Shown here piece by piece: positions 43,216-51,578 of a DNA stretch of 64,000 nucleotides; the first letter of the stretch is position 1, and the number at the start of each line of letters is the position of its first letter. Under the pieces are notes generated by a model. The model searched no databases. It had not been told where the DNA came from and saw nothing but the letters and a program-made list of their open reading frames with translations. The position numbers and the translations under genes were made by a program. The DNA is from Merdimmobilis hominis (GTDB lineage Bacteria; Bacillota; Clostridia; Oscillospirales; Ruminococcaceae): NCBI RefSeq assembly GCF_021109255.1, contig NZ_JAJODG010000002.1; one strand, written 5' to 3'.

Positions 43216-46041
43216 TTGGCTATCGATAAAATTGTGATAAAGGGAGCCAGGGAGCATAACCTCAAGGACATCGACGTGGAAATCCCCCGGGATAAACTGG
43301 TGGTGTTCACCGGCCTCTCCGGTTCAGGCAAATCCTCCCTGGCCTTTGACACCATCTATGCTGACGGCCAGCGCCGGTATGTGGAAAGCCTCTCCTCCTA
43401 TGCCAGGCAGTTCCTGGGCCAGATGGAGAAACCCAACGTGGATTCCATTGAAGGGCTGTCCCCGGCCATCTCCATCGACCAGAAGACAACCTCCAAAAAT
43501 CCCCGTTCCACCGTGGGCACCGTCACCGAGATCTACGACTACCTGCGCCTCCTGTACGCTCGGATCGGCGTGCCCCATTGCCCCATCTGCGGACGGGAGA
43601 TCACCCAGCAGACGGTGGACCAGATGGTGGATAAAATCCTGGAACTGGAGCCCGGCACCAAAATCCAGGTGATGGCGCCTGTGGTCCGCGGCAAAAAAGG
43701 GGAGCACGTCAAAGAGCTGGACAGCGCCCGCAAATCCGGATATGTCCGGGTGCGGGTGGATGGAAACCTCTACGATCTCTCCGAGGAGATCAAACTGGAA
43801 AAAAACAAGAAGCACACCATTGAAATTGTCATCGACCGGCTGGTGATCAAAGAGGAGATCAAGTCCCGTCTCACCGGCTCTTTGGAAACGGCCCTGGCCC
43901 TCACTGGCGGCCTGGCCCTCATCGATGTGCAGGGGGGGAAGGAACTGCTCTTTTCCCAGAACTACGCCTGCCCGGAACACGACATCAGCATTGAGGAGCT
44001 CACCCCCCGGATGTTCTCCTTCAACAACCCCTTTGGTGCCTGCCCAAAATGCACCGGCTTGGGCACCTTCCTGAAGATTGACCCGGATTTGGTCATCCCC
44101 AATAAAAACCTTTCCATCCGGGAAGGGGCCATCAAAGCCAGCGGCTGGTATTTTTCCGAGGGCGGCATCGCCCAGATGTATTTTGAAGGGCTGGCCGACC
44201 ACTACGGCTTCTCTTTGGACACCCCAGTAAAAGACCTGCCTAAGCAGATTGTGGACCTGCTTCTCTACGGCAACAAAGGGGAGAAGATCAAGGTCAAGCG
44301 GGAGACCGGCACCATGGTGGGCTCCTACACCACCGACTTTGAGGGGATCGTCAACAACCTGGAACGCCGGTTCCGGGAGACCAACAGCCAGTGGATGCGG
44401 GACGAGCTCTCCACCTGGATGAGCTCGGTGGTCTGCCCCGAGTGCCACGGCGACCGGCTGAAAAAGGAATCCCTGGCGGTGACTGTCGGGGGAATCAACA
44501 TCAGTGAGTTCACCAAGATGTCGGTGGTGGCCGCCCTGGAGTTTTTGAACAACCTGAAGCTCTCCCCCCGGGATGAGATGATCGCCGCCCAAATCCTCAA
44601 GGAAATCAAGGAGCGGCTGGGCTTCCTGCAGAGCGTGGGCCTGGAATACCTGACCTTGGCTCGTTCTTCTGGGACCCTCTCCGGCGGTGAGAGCCAGCGC
44701 ATCCGGCTGGCCACCCAGATTGGCTCCTCTCTGATGGGGGTGCTTTACATCCTGGACGAGCCCTCCATCGGCCTGCACCAGCGGGACAATGACAAGCTGA
44801 TCGCCACCCTCAAACGGCTTCGGGATCTGGGCAACACCCTGATTGTGGTGGAGCACGACGAGGACACCATGCGGGCGGCGGACTACATTGTGGACATCGG
44901 CCCTGGGGCGGGTATCCACGGGGGAGAGGTGGTCTGCGCCGGAACGGTGGAGGACATTATGGCCTGCAAAGAATCCCTGACCGGCCAGTACCTTTCCGGG
45001 GAGAAACAGATCCCTGTCCCCAAGGAGCGGCGCAAGGGCAACGGCCACTTTTTGGAGGTGGTGGGCGCCACCCAGAACAACCTGAAAGGGGTGGATGTGA
45101 AAATCCCCCTGGGCTGTTTTGTGGCGGTGACCGGCGTCTCCGGGTCGGGAAAGTCCTCTCTGGTCAACGAGGTGATCTACAAGACCTTGGCCGGGGAGCT
45201 TAACGGCGCCCGGATGAAACCCGGCGCCTGCCAGGAGATCCGCGGCTTGGAATTCCTGGACAAGGTAATCGACATCGACCAAAGCCCCATCGGTCGGACT
45301 CCTCGTTCCAACCCAGCCACCTATACCGGGGTCTTTACCGACATCCGCAACGTCTTTGCCCAGACCAACGACGCCAAGATGCGGGGCTATGGGCCAGGGC
45401 GGTTCTCCTTCAACGTCAAAGGGGGCCGGTGTGAAGCCTGTGAGGGGGACGGCATCCTCAAAATTGAGATGCACTTCCTGCCGGATATTTTTGTCCCCTG
45501 CGAGGTCTGCAAGGGCCGCCGGTACAACCGGGAGACCTTGGAGATCAAGTACAAGGGCAAAAGCATCTACGACGTGCTGGAGATGACAGTGGAGGAAGCA
45601 CTCCGCTTTTTTGAGAACCAGCCCAAGATCCGGCGGAAGCTGCAAACCCTCTATGATGTGGGCTTGGGGTACGTCAAAGTAGGCCAACCGGCTACCACCC
45701 TCTCCGGCGGCGAGGCCCAGCGGGTCAAGCTGGCGGCGGAGCTCTCCAAGCGGCCCACCGGAAAGACCATCTATATCTTAGACGAGCCCACCACCGGCCT
45801 GCATACCGCTGACGTCCACAAGTTGACCGAAGTGCTGCAAGCCTTTGTGGAGGCTGGCAACTCGGTGATCTTGATTGAGCACAATTTGGATGTCATCAAG
45901 GTGGCCGATTATATCGTCGACCTTGGCCCAGAAGGGGGAGACAAAGGCGGGGAGGTAGTAGCCACCGGCACACCTGAGGAAATTGCCGCCTGTGAGAAGT
46001 CCTACACCGGCGCATATTTGAAAAAGATTTTGAAAAGATAG
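43216..46041 (+). CDS. uvrA: Excinuclease ABC subunit A
   Basis: This 941-residue damage sensor carries two ABC ATPase modules. Walker A motifs are G-L-S-G-S-G-K-S-S and G-V-S-G-S-G-K-S-S, signatures are L-S-G-G-E-S-Q-R and L-S-G-G-E-A-Q-R. Zinc cysteine pairs appear in C-P-I-C-G, C-P-K-C, C-P-E-C and in C-E-A-C with C-E-V-C. The TTG at 43216 is the start, placed 7 bp after AAGGAGT. The gene ends without an obvious terminator, 20 bp before the rubredoxin promoter. Confidence 0.97.
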   Translation: MAIDKIVIKGAREHNLKDIDVEIPRDKLVVFTGLSGSGKSSLAFDTIYADGQRRYVESLSSYARQFLGQMEKPNVDSIEGLSPAISIDQKTTSKNPRSTVGTVTEIYDYLRLLYARIGVPHCPICGREITQQTVDQMVDKILELEPGTKIQVMAPVVRGKKGEHVKELDSARKSGYVRVRVDGNLYDLSEEIKLEKNKKHTIEIVIDRLVIKEEIKSRLTGSLETALALTGGLALIDVQGGKELLFSQNYACPEHDISIEELTPRMFSFNNPFGACPKCTGLGTFLKIDPDLVIPNKNLSIREGAIKASGWYFSEGGIAQMYFEGLADHYGFSLDTPVKDLPKQIVDLLLYGNKGEKIKVKRETGTMVGSYTTDFEGIVNNLERRFRETNSQWMRDELSTWMSSVVCPECHGDRLKKESLAVTVGGINISEFTKMSVVAALEFLNNLKLSPRDEMIAAQILKEIKERLGFLQSVGLEYLTLARSSGTLSGGESQRIRLATQIGSSLMGVLYILDEPSIGLHQRDNDKLIATLKRLRDLGNTLIVVEHDEDTMRAADYIVDIGPGAGIHGGEVVCAGTVEDIMACKESLTGQYLSGEKQIPVPKERRKGNGHFLEVVGATQNNLKGVDVKIPLGCFVAVTGVSGSGKSSLVNEVIYKTLAGELNGARMKPGACQEIRGLEFLDKVIDIDQSPIGRTPRSNPATYTGVFTDIRNVFAQTNDAKMRGYGPGRFSFNVKGGRCEACEGDGILKIEMHFLPDIFVPCEVCKGRRYNRETLEIKYKGKSIYDVLEMTVEEALRFFENQPKIRRKLQTLYDVGLGYVKVGQPATTLSGGEAQRVKLAAELSKRPTGKTIYILDEPTTGLHTADVHKLTEVLQAFVEAGNSVILIEHNLDVIKVADYIVDLGPEGGDKGGEVVATGTPEEIAACEKSYTGAYLKKILKR

Positions 46042-46060
46042 GAAAGTGGAAAAATTCCTC

Positions 46061-46089
46061 TTTACTGTAATATACTTGTATGGTATACT
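46061..46089 (+). promoter_or_regulatory. Promoter of the rubredoxin gene
   Basis: TTTACT (46061-46066), a 17-bp spacer and TATACT (46084-46089). Confidence 0.65.
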
Positions 46090-46124
46090 AGAGGAAATAA
46101 ATATGAGTAAAGGAGCGGTATCCA

Positions 46125-46283
46125 ATGAAAAGCTATATCTGCACCGTTTGCGGCTATGTGTACAGCGAAGAGCAGGGCGATCCCGATAACGGCATTGCAG
46201 CAGGTACCCTGTGGGCAGATGTCCCGGAGGATTTCTTGTGCCCCCTGTGCGGCGTTGGCAAAGACATGTTTGAAGAGCAGTAA
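46125..46283 (+). CDS. Rubredoxin
   Basis: This 52-residue electron carrier was read directly from the bases. The single iron is held by C-T-V-C-G-Y and C-P-L-C-G-V, and the aromatic core and P-D-N-G-I-A-A-G-T segment are typical. AAAGGAGC lies 7 bp before the ATG. It is a single-gene unit with its own promoter and terminator. Clostridial rubredoxins commonly pass electrons to peroxide- or oxygen-detoxifying enzymes; no such partner is encoded nearby. Confidence 0.95.
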   Translation: MKSYICTVCGYVYSEEQGDPDNGIAAGTLWADVPEDFLCPLCGVGKDMFEEQ

Positions 46284-46291
46284 TAGGGAAC

Positions 46292-46325
46292 AAAGGGGAC
46301 GGAGTGATTCCGTCCCCTTTTGCCT
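46292..46325 (+). terminator. Terminator of the rubredoxin gene
   Basis: AAAGGGGACGGA pairs with TCCGTCCCCTTT around GTGAT, followed by TGCCTT. Confidence 0.8.
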
Positions 46326-46626
46326 TATCAGGCAATAAAACGCCATTTTGAGAAAGAATTTGTGCTTGAAATTTCTTCCAATTGCTTCGATGGAATTCGG
46401 TTAAAATATCTAAATTTGCTCCTTTTTTCGTGAAAAGGTATAAAAAAGTCCCTTCAAATTTGCAGGGACTTCTCTTTTTTTCGTGATTCTGCACCAAAGG
46501 ATGTCGAAAAGAGATGCATATTGTAATAAAAAATTCTTTCAGCATAAAAAAATATGCACAGATGAAAAAATGTGCTATAATAGTGGCAAGAGGCTATCAT
46601 CTAATTTGGAGTGAAGGAGCGTCATT
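46326..46626. other. AT-rich gap with an unassigned terminator and a promoter
   Basis: No gene is seen. A perfect hairpin, AAGTCCCT/AGGGACTT (46446-46471), has A-runs and T-runs on both sides and could terminate either strand, but no transcript ending here is evident. An extended -10, TGCTATAAT (TATAAT at 46576-46581), with a weak -35 serves the next gene. Confidence 0.5.
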
Positions 46627-47892
46627 ATGACAGAACTTGAGAAGAGAGCATATTTCCTGGACAAAATCATGTCCTCTATGAAAATAGCGACCGGCTGCAC
46701 CGAGCCTGTTGCCATTGCCCTGAACGCGGCAACTGCCCGCAAAAATGTCAAAGGCGAACTGAAAGAAATCCATGTAAAGATGGATATGGGCCTGTTCCGT
46801 AATGCTATGACCGTTGGCATCCCCGGCATCTCCAAGCGGGGCGTTGATGTGAGTGTGGCTGTGGGCATCGTCGCCGGCGATCCCGACAAGGGGATGGACC
46901 TGCTCAGCACCTTGACTGAGGCCGACTATGAGAAGGCAAAAGTCCTGCTGCCCATGATTGAGATCACCTTCAACGAAGAGTGTACCAGCCTGTTCATCGA
47001 GACTACCTTGGTCACCGACTGTGATTCCGTCCGGGTCACTACCTTTGGCGCTCATGACCGCATCATCGACATCTCTCACGCTCCCTTCAAGGAGCTGGAA
47101 CTGGCCAATGCCGCTGTGGATACTTCTATCCAGAACTATACACTGGCGGACTTCATCGAGTTTGCCAACAATGTTCCCCTGGCTGACATTGAGCCTCTCC
47201 AGACGGGTATTGACACCAACCTGGCTGCTTCCGAGGTTGGCAAGCAGATGCTGATGGGCAAAGTCCTTTCCAAACTGACTGCGGACGGCATGATGGACTC
47301 CTCTGCTGTTGCTGAAACGCAGAAGACCGCTACCTGTGCTGCTTATGCCAGAATGTCCGGTGGCGTCGTCCCGGTTATGACTGCGTCCGGCAGCGGCAAC
47401 CAGGGCATCACTTTGTATCTGACCATCGCCAAATTTGCCATGGAAAAGAATATCGACCGTGAGACCACCCTGCGCGCCGTTGCCCTGGGTCATATGGTCA
47501 ACATCTATGTCAAATCCTACATCGGTGTTCTTTCTCCCATCTGCTCCTGCGGTATTGCCGCCGGCTTGGGTGCTTCGGTTGCCATTGTTTACATGTTGGG
47601 CGGCAGCGAAGACCAAATGATGGGCGCTATGCGCAACATCCTGGGAAGTGTTTCCGGTATGCTCTGTGACGGAGCCAAGGAAGGCTGTGCCACCAAGCTG
47701 CTGATCGCTGCAAATATCTCTGTACTGTCCGCATTGATGGCCATGGAAGGCCTGTGCACCAGCCCCGCTGACGGCATCGTGGGCGACACCTTCCCCAAAA
47801 TGTTCGAAAACCTGGCTTATGTTGCCAATGTGGGTATGAAACCCGCCACCAAAGCGATGGTGGATGTCATGTTGGCAAAGAGAAGCAAATAA
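46627..47892 (+). CDS. L-cysteine desulfidase-like protein (UPF0597, serine dehydratase alpha-like)
   Basis: This 421-residue protein is homologous to the CyuA/YhaM group, 4Fe-4S enzymes that break L-cysteine into pyruvate, ammonia and sulfide. Likely cluster cysteines are in A-T-G-C-T-E-P, S-P-I-C-S-C-G-I-A-A-G and M-L-C-D-G-A-K-E-G-C. The glycine-rich T-A-S-G-S-G-N-Q-G segment is also typical. GTGAAGGAGC precedes the ATG. Codons lean to GCT, GTT and CTG and away from CGG, like rplS and tig, suggesting high expression. Serine or another amino acid as substrate remains possible. Confidence 0.85.
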   Translation: MTELEKRAYFLDKIMSSMKIATGCTEPVAIALNAATARKNVKGELKEIHVKMDMGLFRNAMTVGIPGISKRGVDVSVAVGIVAGDPDKGMDLLSTLTEADYEKAKVLLPMIEITFNEECTSLFIETTLVTDCDSVRVTTFGAHDRIIDISHAPFKELELANAAVDTSIQNYTLADFIEFANNVPLADIEPLQTGIDTNLAASEVGKQMLMGKVLSKLTADGMMDSSAVAETQKTATCAAYARMSGGVVPVMTASGSGNQGITLYLTIAKFAMEKNIDRETTLRAVALGHMVNIYVKSYIGVLSPICSCGIAAGLGASVAIVYMLGGSEDQMMGAMRNILGSVSGMLCDGAKEGCATKLLIAANISVLSALMAMEGLCTSPADGIVGDTFPKMFENLAYVANVGMKPATKAMVDVMLAKRSK

Positions 47893-47916
47893 CACCAACT
47901 TCCTGTACATAACCGG

Positions 47917-47952
47917 AAAAGAGGACGTGGGATGTATCACGTCCTCTTTTCT
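47917..47952. terminator. Terminator after the desulfidase-like gene
   Basis: AAAAGAGGACGTG pairs with CACGTCCTCTTTT around an 8-nt loop. Confidence 0.85.
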
Positions 47953-47966
47953 ATTCGGGAATAAGA

Positions 47967-47998
47967 AGAACGCCCCCTCTATTGGGGGGGCGTTCTCT
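47967..47998 (-). terminator. Terminator of the transhydrogenase operon
   Basis: AGAACGCCCCC and GGGGGCGTTCT form an 11-bp stem 20 bp beyond the pntB stop. The reverse-strand tail is TCTTATTC, only moderately T-rich. Confidence 0.65.
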
Positions 47999-48016
47999 AT
48001 ATGGGGGAAGGAGGGA

Positions 48017-49945
48017 CTAGATAGATTGAAGGAGCTGGCTGAGGGTTTCTGCTGCATCCCCAAGAAGGAGGGATACGCCTTCTTTGCGGGAGTAGAGGGG
48101 GTTGTCGACGCCAGCGTAACCGGGCTTTAGATCGTAGTTGCAGATGATGATGTGCTTGGCGTGGTCCACATCGAGCACCGGCATGCCGTAGATGGGGGTA
48201 CCCTCTGCGTCCCGGGCGGCGGGGTTGACTACGTCGTTGGCCCCGATGATGATGGCGGCATCGCAGGAGTCAAACTCGGGGTTGACCTCCTCCATCTCGT
48301 GGAGCTTCTCATAAGGGACGTCCGCCTCGCAGAGGAGGACATTCATATGGCCGGGCATCCGTCCAGCGACGGGGTGGATGGCGTAGAGGACTTGGGTCCC
48401 GTTGGCTTCCAGCTTATCGGAGAGCTGTTTGACCAGGTGCTGTGCCTGGGCCAGGGCCATGCCGTATCCAGGGACGATGATGACCTTCTTGGCCTCCCGA
48501 AGGATCTCGGCGGGGCCCTCCTCCTCGACAACTGGCGCATCAGATGCGCTCTTCTTAGGAGCAGACAGATCTGCCAGCAGCTGTGCCAGGGTCTGGGAAG
48601 CGTCTCCCAGCAGCATGGATACGCCTTCTTTGCGGGAGTAGAGGGGGTTGTCGACGCCAGCGTAACCGGGCTTTAGATCGTAGTTGCAGATGATGATGTG
48701 CTTGGCGTGATCTACATTGAGCACCGGCATGCCGTAGATGGGGGTACCCTCTGCGTCCCGGGCGGCGGGGTTGACCACGTCGTTGGCCCCGATGATGATG
48801 GCGGCGTCACAGGAGTCAAACTCGGGGTTGACCTCCTCCATCTCGTGGAGCTTCTCATAAGGGACGTCCGCCTCGCAGAGGAGGACATTCATATGGCCGG
48901 GCATCCGTCCAGCGACGGGGTGGATGGCGTAGAGGACTTCAGTGCCGTTGGCTTCCAGCTTATCGGAGAGCTGTTTGACCAGGTGCTGTGCCTGGGCCAG
49001 GGCCATGCCGTATCCGGGGACGATGATGACCTTCTTGGCCTCCCGCAGGATCTCGGCGGGGGAGAGTTCTTCCGCAACAACTGGTTCCGGCTCCTTCTCT
49101 TGTGGAGCGGGAACAGCGGCCTTGGGTTTGGCGGGGGCAGAAGTCTTGCCCAAGAGGATGTCCCCCAGCGAGCGGTTCATCGCCCGGCACATAATCTGGG
49201 TCAGCAGCAGGCCGGATGCTCCCACCACGCCGCCGATAGCGACCAGGAGCGGGTCGCCGATGGCCATACCGGCGATGGAACCAGCTACGCCGCTCAAGGA
49301 GTTGAGCAGGGAGATGGTGATGGGCATGTCAGCACCGCCGATGCGGATGGCAAATGCGATGCCAAAGAAGCCGCTGATGGCGAGGGGCACCACAATCAAC
49401 AGGAGAGGGGAGAGGCCCTCTACTGCCGCAGCTCCGACACAGACAGCGGAAGCAACCAAAGAGATGGTCGTGATCGCCTGGTGGGCGGGCCATACAATGG
49501 ATTTCTGAGAGAGGATCTTGTGAAGCTTGCCCGCGGCGATCATGCTCCCGGTGAAGGTAATGGAGCCGATCACCATAGCCAAAGACGCAGTGACTCGGGA
49601 GAATAGATCCAGCTGGGGAGCCTCTAGAAGAGAAAGCAGGGCCACCAGCATAGAAGCTGCACCGCCTAGACCGTTGAAGAAGGCGACCAACTGGGGCATT
49701 TCGATCATCTTAATTTTGACGGTCCAAACAAGGCCGATGACCAGGCCGACCGCCATACTGCCCCAAAGAAGCCAATCGGATAGGATATCATACCGATACA
49801 AAGTGACCAGGACGGCTGCCAGGGTACAGCCTGCGCTGAGCAGGTTGCCCTTGACCGCAGTGGGGACTTTGCTCATCATGGCAATTCCTACAAGGACGCC
49901 TAGGGTCAGCACCGCGCAGATCATGTAGTATACGGTGGATGTCAT
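48017..49945 (-). CDS. pntB: NAD(P) transhydrogenase beta subunit with two tandem domain III copies
   Basis: This is the proton-pumping transhydrogenase subunit that holds most of membrane domain II and the NADP(H)-binding domain III. It has 642 residues, against about 460 normally. Membrane segments fill residues 1-265, with the conserved Asn in S-L-L-N-S-L-S-G; Asn replaces the E. coli His91 equivalent (A-F-F-N-G). A Pro/Ala linker leads to domain III (about 290-455), and a near-identical second copy follows (about 472-642). Both copies keep P-G-Y-G-M-A-L-A-Q-A-Q, H-P-V-A-G-R and G-A-N-D-V-V-N-P-A. Both carry N-Y-D where K-R-S binds the NADP 2'-phosphate. AAAGGAGGAG precedes the ATG, which overlaps the previous stop (ATGA). 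Confidence 0.93.
   Translation of the reverse strand: MTSTVYYMICAVLTLGVLVGIAMMSKVPTAVKGNLLSAGCTLAAVLVTLYRYDILSDWLLWGSMAVGLVIGLVWTVKIKMIEMPQLVAFFNGLGGAASMLVALLSLLEAPQLDLFSRVTASLAMVIGSITFTGSMIAAGKLHKILSQKSIVWPAHQAITTISLVASAVCVGAAAVEGLSPLLLIVVPLAISGFFGIAFAIRIGGADMPITISLLNSLSGVAGSIAGMAIGDPLLVAIGGVVGASGLLLTQIMCRAMNRSLGDILLGKTSAPAKPKAAVPAPQEKEPEPVVAEELSPAEILREAKKVIIVPGYGMALAQAQHLVKQLSDKLEANGTEVLYAIHPVAGRMPGHMNVLLCEADVPYEKLHEMEEVNPEFDSCDAAIIIGANDVVNPAARDAEGTPIYGMPVLNVDHAKHIIICNYDLKPGYAGVDNPLYSRKEGVSMLLGDASQTLAQLLADLSAPKKSASDAPVVEEEGPAEILREAKKVIIVPGYGMALAQAQHLVKQLSDKLEANGTQVLYAIHPVAGRMPGHMNVLLCEADVPYEKLHEMEEVNPEFDSCDAAIIIGANDVVNPAARDAEGTPIYGMPVLDVDHAKHIIICNYDLKPGYAGVDNPLYSRKEGVSLLLGDAAETLSQLLQSI
48071..48515 (-). 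repeat. Domain III repeat, C-terminal copy (residues about 478-625)
   Basis: 445 bp matching 48617-49061 with 11 differences by my count (about 97.5% identity) at an exact 546-bp (182-codon) offset. Only two residues differ over this span: Gln for Glu in G-T-Q-V-L-Y and Asp for Asn in V-L-D-V-D-H. Confidence 0.95.
48617..49061 (-). repeat. Domain III repeat, N-terminal copy (residues about 296-443)
   Basis: First of the two tandem units, joined to the second by a distinct Ser/Ala/Lys/Glu-rich linker of about 30 residues. The linker is not duplicated, and most base changes between copies are silent. Confidence 0.95.
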
Positions 49946-50229
49946 CTCGTCTCCTCCTTTGTGCGGAACATTTTCAGCATCCGGTGGGTGACTCCGAAGC
50001 CGCCGGCCACGTTTACCATAGCGAGGATGATTGCCAAAGCGCCCAAAATGCGGCTCCCGGTGGAGGCCGCTGCGGCCGCAGCGGTCAGCGCCCCCAGAAC
50101 GGTGATTCCGGAGAGGGCATTCATGCCGCTCATCAACGGGGTGTGGAGCAGGCTGGGCACATTGCTGATGATTTTATAGCCTACCAAAGTGGCGACGATA
50201 AAAATCACAACGAGTAAAATGGGATTCAT
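49942..50229 (-). CDS. pntAB: NAD(P) transhydrogenase alpha subunit 2 (membrane part)
   Basis: This 95-residue protein has three membrane segments and corresponds to the C-terminal end of a fused PntA, part of proton-channel domain II. N-V-P-S-L-L-H-T-P-L-M-S-G-M-N-A-L-S-G is the family signature. The ATG at 50227-50229 follows TAGGAGGT; the longer frame runs back through an intergenic terminator. The stop overlaps the pntB start by 4 bp, so the two membrane parts are co-translated. Confidence 0.93.
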   Translation of the reverse strand: MNPILLVVIFIVATLVGYKIISNVPSLLHTPLMSGMNALSGITVLGALTAAAAAASTGSRILGALAIILAMVNVAGGFGVTHRMLKMFRTKEETR

Positions 50230-50260
50230 GAAAGTACCTCCTAATTCTATCGAGCTTCTA

Positions 50261-50300
50261 GGAAAAAGGGCGGTAATCTGCTTCCCGCGGATTACCGCCC
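50261..50300 (-). terminator. Intrinsic terminator between pntAA and pntAB
   Basis: Read on the reverse strand, GGGCGGTAATC pairs with GATTACCGCCC around an 11-nt loop and is followed by TTTTTCC. It is a textbook terminator inside a multi-subunit enzyme operon. Confidence 0.85.
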
Positions 50301-50333
50301 CTCCTATCAAAGACGATTGAATGGTATGTAGAT

Positions 50334-51491
50334 TTACAGGCCCATGGCCTCTTTGGCGCCGACGTGAACGATCTCGCCATCCCGGCAAACCAGGATGGAG
50401 GAGACGATTTCATCGCTGGTATCCAGCACGATTTTGCCGTCTTTGGTCAGGTATTTCACCAGGTTATAGATATTGTTGGCGAACATCCAGGTGGAGCTGG
50501 TGGGCAGCATACCGGGGATATTCTTAATGCCCTGGAGGGTGACGCCGTGTTTCACTTCGATGGAGCCGGGAGGGGTGATCTCGCAGTCGCCGCCTTGGTC
50601 GATGGCAATGTCTACGATGACCGAGCCAGGCTTCATGGTCTTGACCATCTCCTCTGTGATCAGGATGGGAGCGATTTTGCCGGGGATCAGAGCGGAAAGG
50701 AAGACAATGTCCATATCCTTAATGGCCTCGGCCAGGATGGCGCGCTCTTTTTCCAGCCACTCATCGGGAAGCTTGTTGGCGTAACCGCCTTGGCCGATGG
50801 CGATTTCTGGAGGAACGCCCAGGTCGATAACTTTGGCTCCCAAGCTCTTGGCCTGCTCGCAGGCGTCGGGGCGGATATCAGCGGCGTGGACGACGGCGCC
50901 CAAACGCTTGGCGGTTGCCACGGCCTGGAGGCCGGCGACACCGGTGCCGAGGACCAGCACGTTGGCGGGCTTAATCATGCCGACAGCGCAGAAGATCTGG
51001 GGAACGAATTTGGGCAGGGCATCGGTGGCCATGATCATGCCTTTATATCCAGCGCAGGTGCTCATGGAGGTCAGCGCGTCCATGCTCTGTGCTCTGGAAA
51101 TACGGGGGACACCGTCCAAAGTCAGGGCGATGACCTTTTTGGCGGCCATTTTCTTGACCATTTCATGGTTGACGGGGGAAGCGGGGTGGATGAAGGTGAT
51201 CAGGTACTGGCCTTCATGCATCATATCCACTTCGTGGAGGCCCTTTGCTTCGTTAAACAGAGGCTCTTTTACCTTCAAAATGACGTCGGATTTCGCAAAG
51301 ACTTCCGCAACGTCATCCACCAGGGTGGCGCCCGCTTCTGCATACAGTGCATCGGGGAAGTAGGATTCTACGCCGGCGCCTTTTTCAAACAGGACGGTCG
51401 CCCCGTCGGCCACCAGTTTTTTCACCGTCTCAGGGGTTGCGGAAACGCGGCCTTCACCATGCATAATTTCCTTTGGAATACCGATGATCAT
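50334..51491 (-). CDS. pntAA: NAD(P) transhydrogenase alpha subunit 1 (domain I, NAD-binding)
   Basis: This 385-residue soluble subunit binds NAD(H) and passes hydride to domain III. The Rossmann loop is G-T-G-V-A-G-L-Q-A (about 182-190), with the adenosine-ribose acid in A-A-D-I-R. The R-Q-D loop is intact as R-I-S-R-A-Q-S-M-D (130-138), matching Rhodospirillum rubrum Arg127, Gln132 and Asp135. The split from the membrane part is the R. rubrum-type arrangement. AAGGAGGA precedes the ATG. The alanine dehydrogenase family is related, but the following pntAB and pntB settle the call. Confidence 0.94.
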   Translation of the reverse strand: MIIGIPKEIMHGEGRVSATPETVKKLVADGATVLFEKGAGVESYFPDALYAEAGATLVDDVAEVFAKSDVILKVKEPLFNEAKGLHEVDMMHEGQYLITFIHPASPVNHEMVKKMAAKKVIALTLDGVPRISRAQSMDALTSMSTCAGYKGMIMATDALPKFVPQIFCAVGMIKPANVLVLGTGVAGLQAVATAKRLGAVVHAADIRPDACEQAKSLGAKVIDLGVPPEIAIGQGGYANKLPDEWLEKERAILAEAIKDMDIVFLSALIPGKIAPILITEEMVKTMKPGSVIVDIAIDQGGDCEITPPGSIEVKHGVTLQGIKNIPGMLPTSSTWMFANNIYNLVKYLTKDGKIVLDTSDEIVSSILVCRDGEIVHVGAKEAMGL

Positions 51492-51578
51492 AACAGTTCC
51501 TCCTTATAAACCTTTATTTATGAGAGGGGCAGCTGGGAGAAAAGATCACCCCATACAACCGTCCTCATAGGTGCAGCT

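Noticed and set aside
43324..45687. A 787-codon open frame antisense to uvrA
   Set aside because: It mirrors a strongly supported gene, has no ribosome site, and its length reflects GC-rich codon bias on the other strand.
48071..49061. The pntB repeat as an assembly error
   Set aside because: The two units carry distinct scattered differences and different linkers and stay in frame, so a false duplication is unlikely, though long reads should confirm it.
48152..49606. Two forward-strand frames with matching ends over pntB
   Set aside because: Their similarity is a reflection of the duplicated domain III on the other strand.
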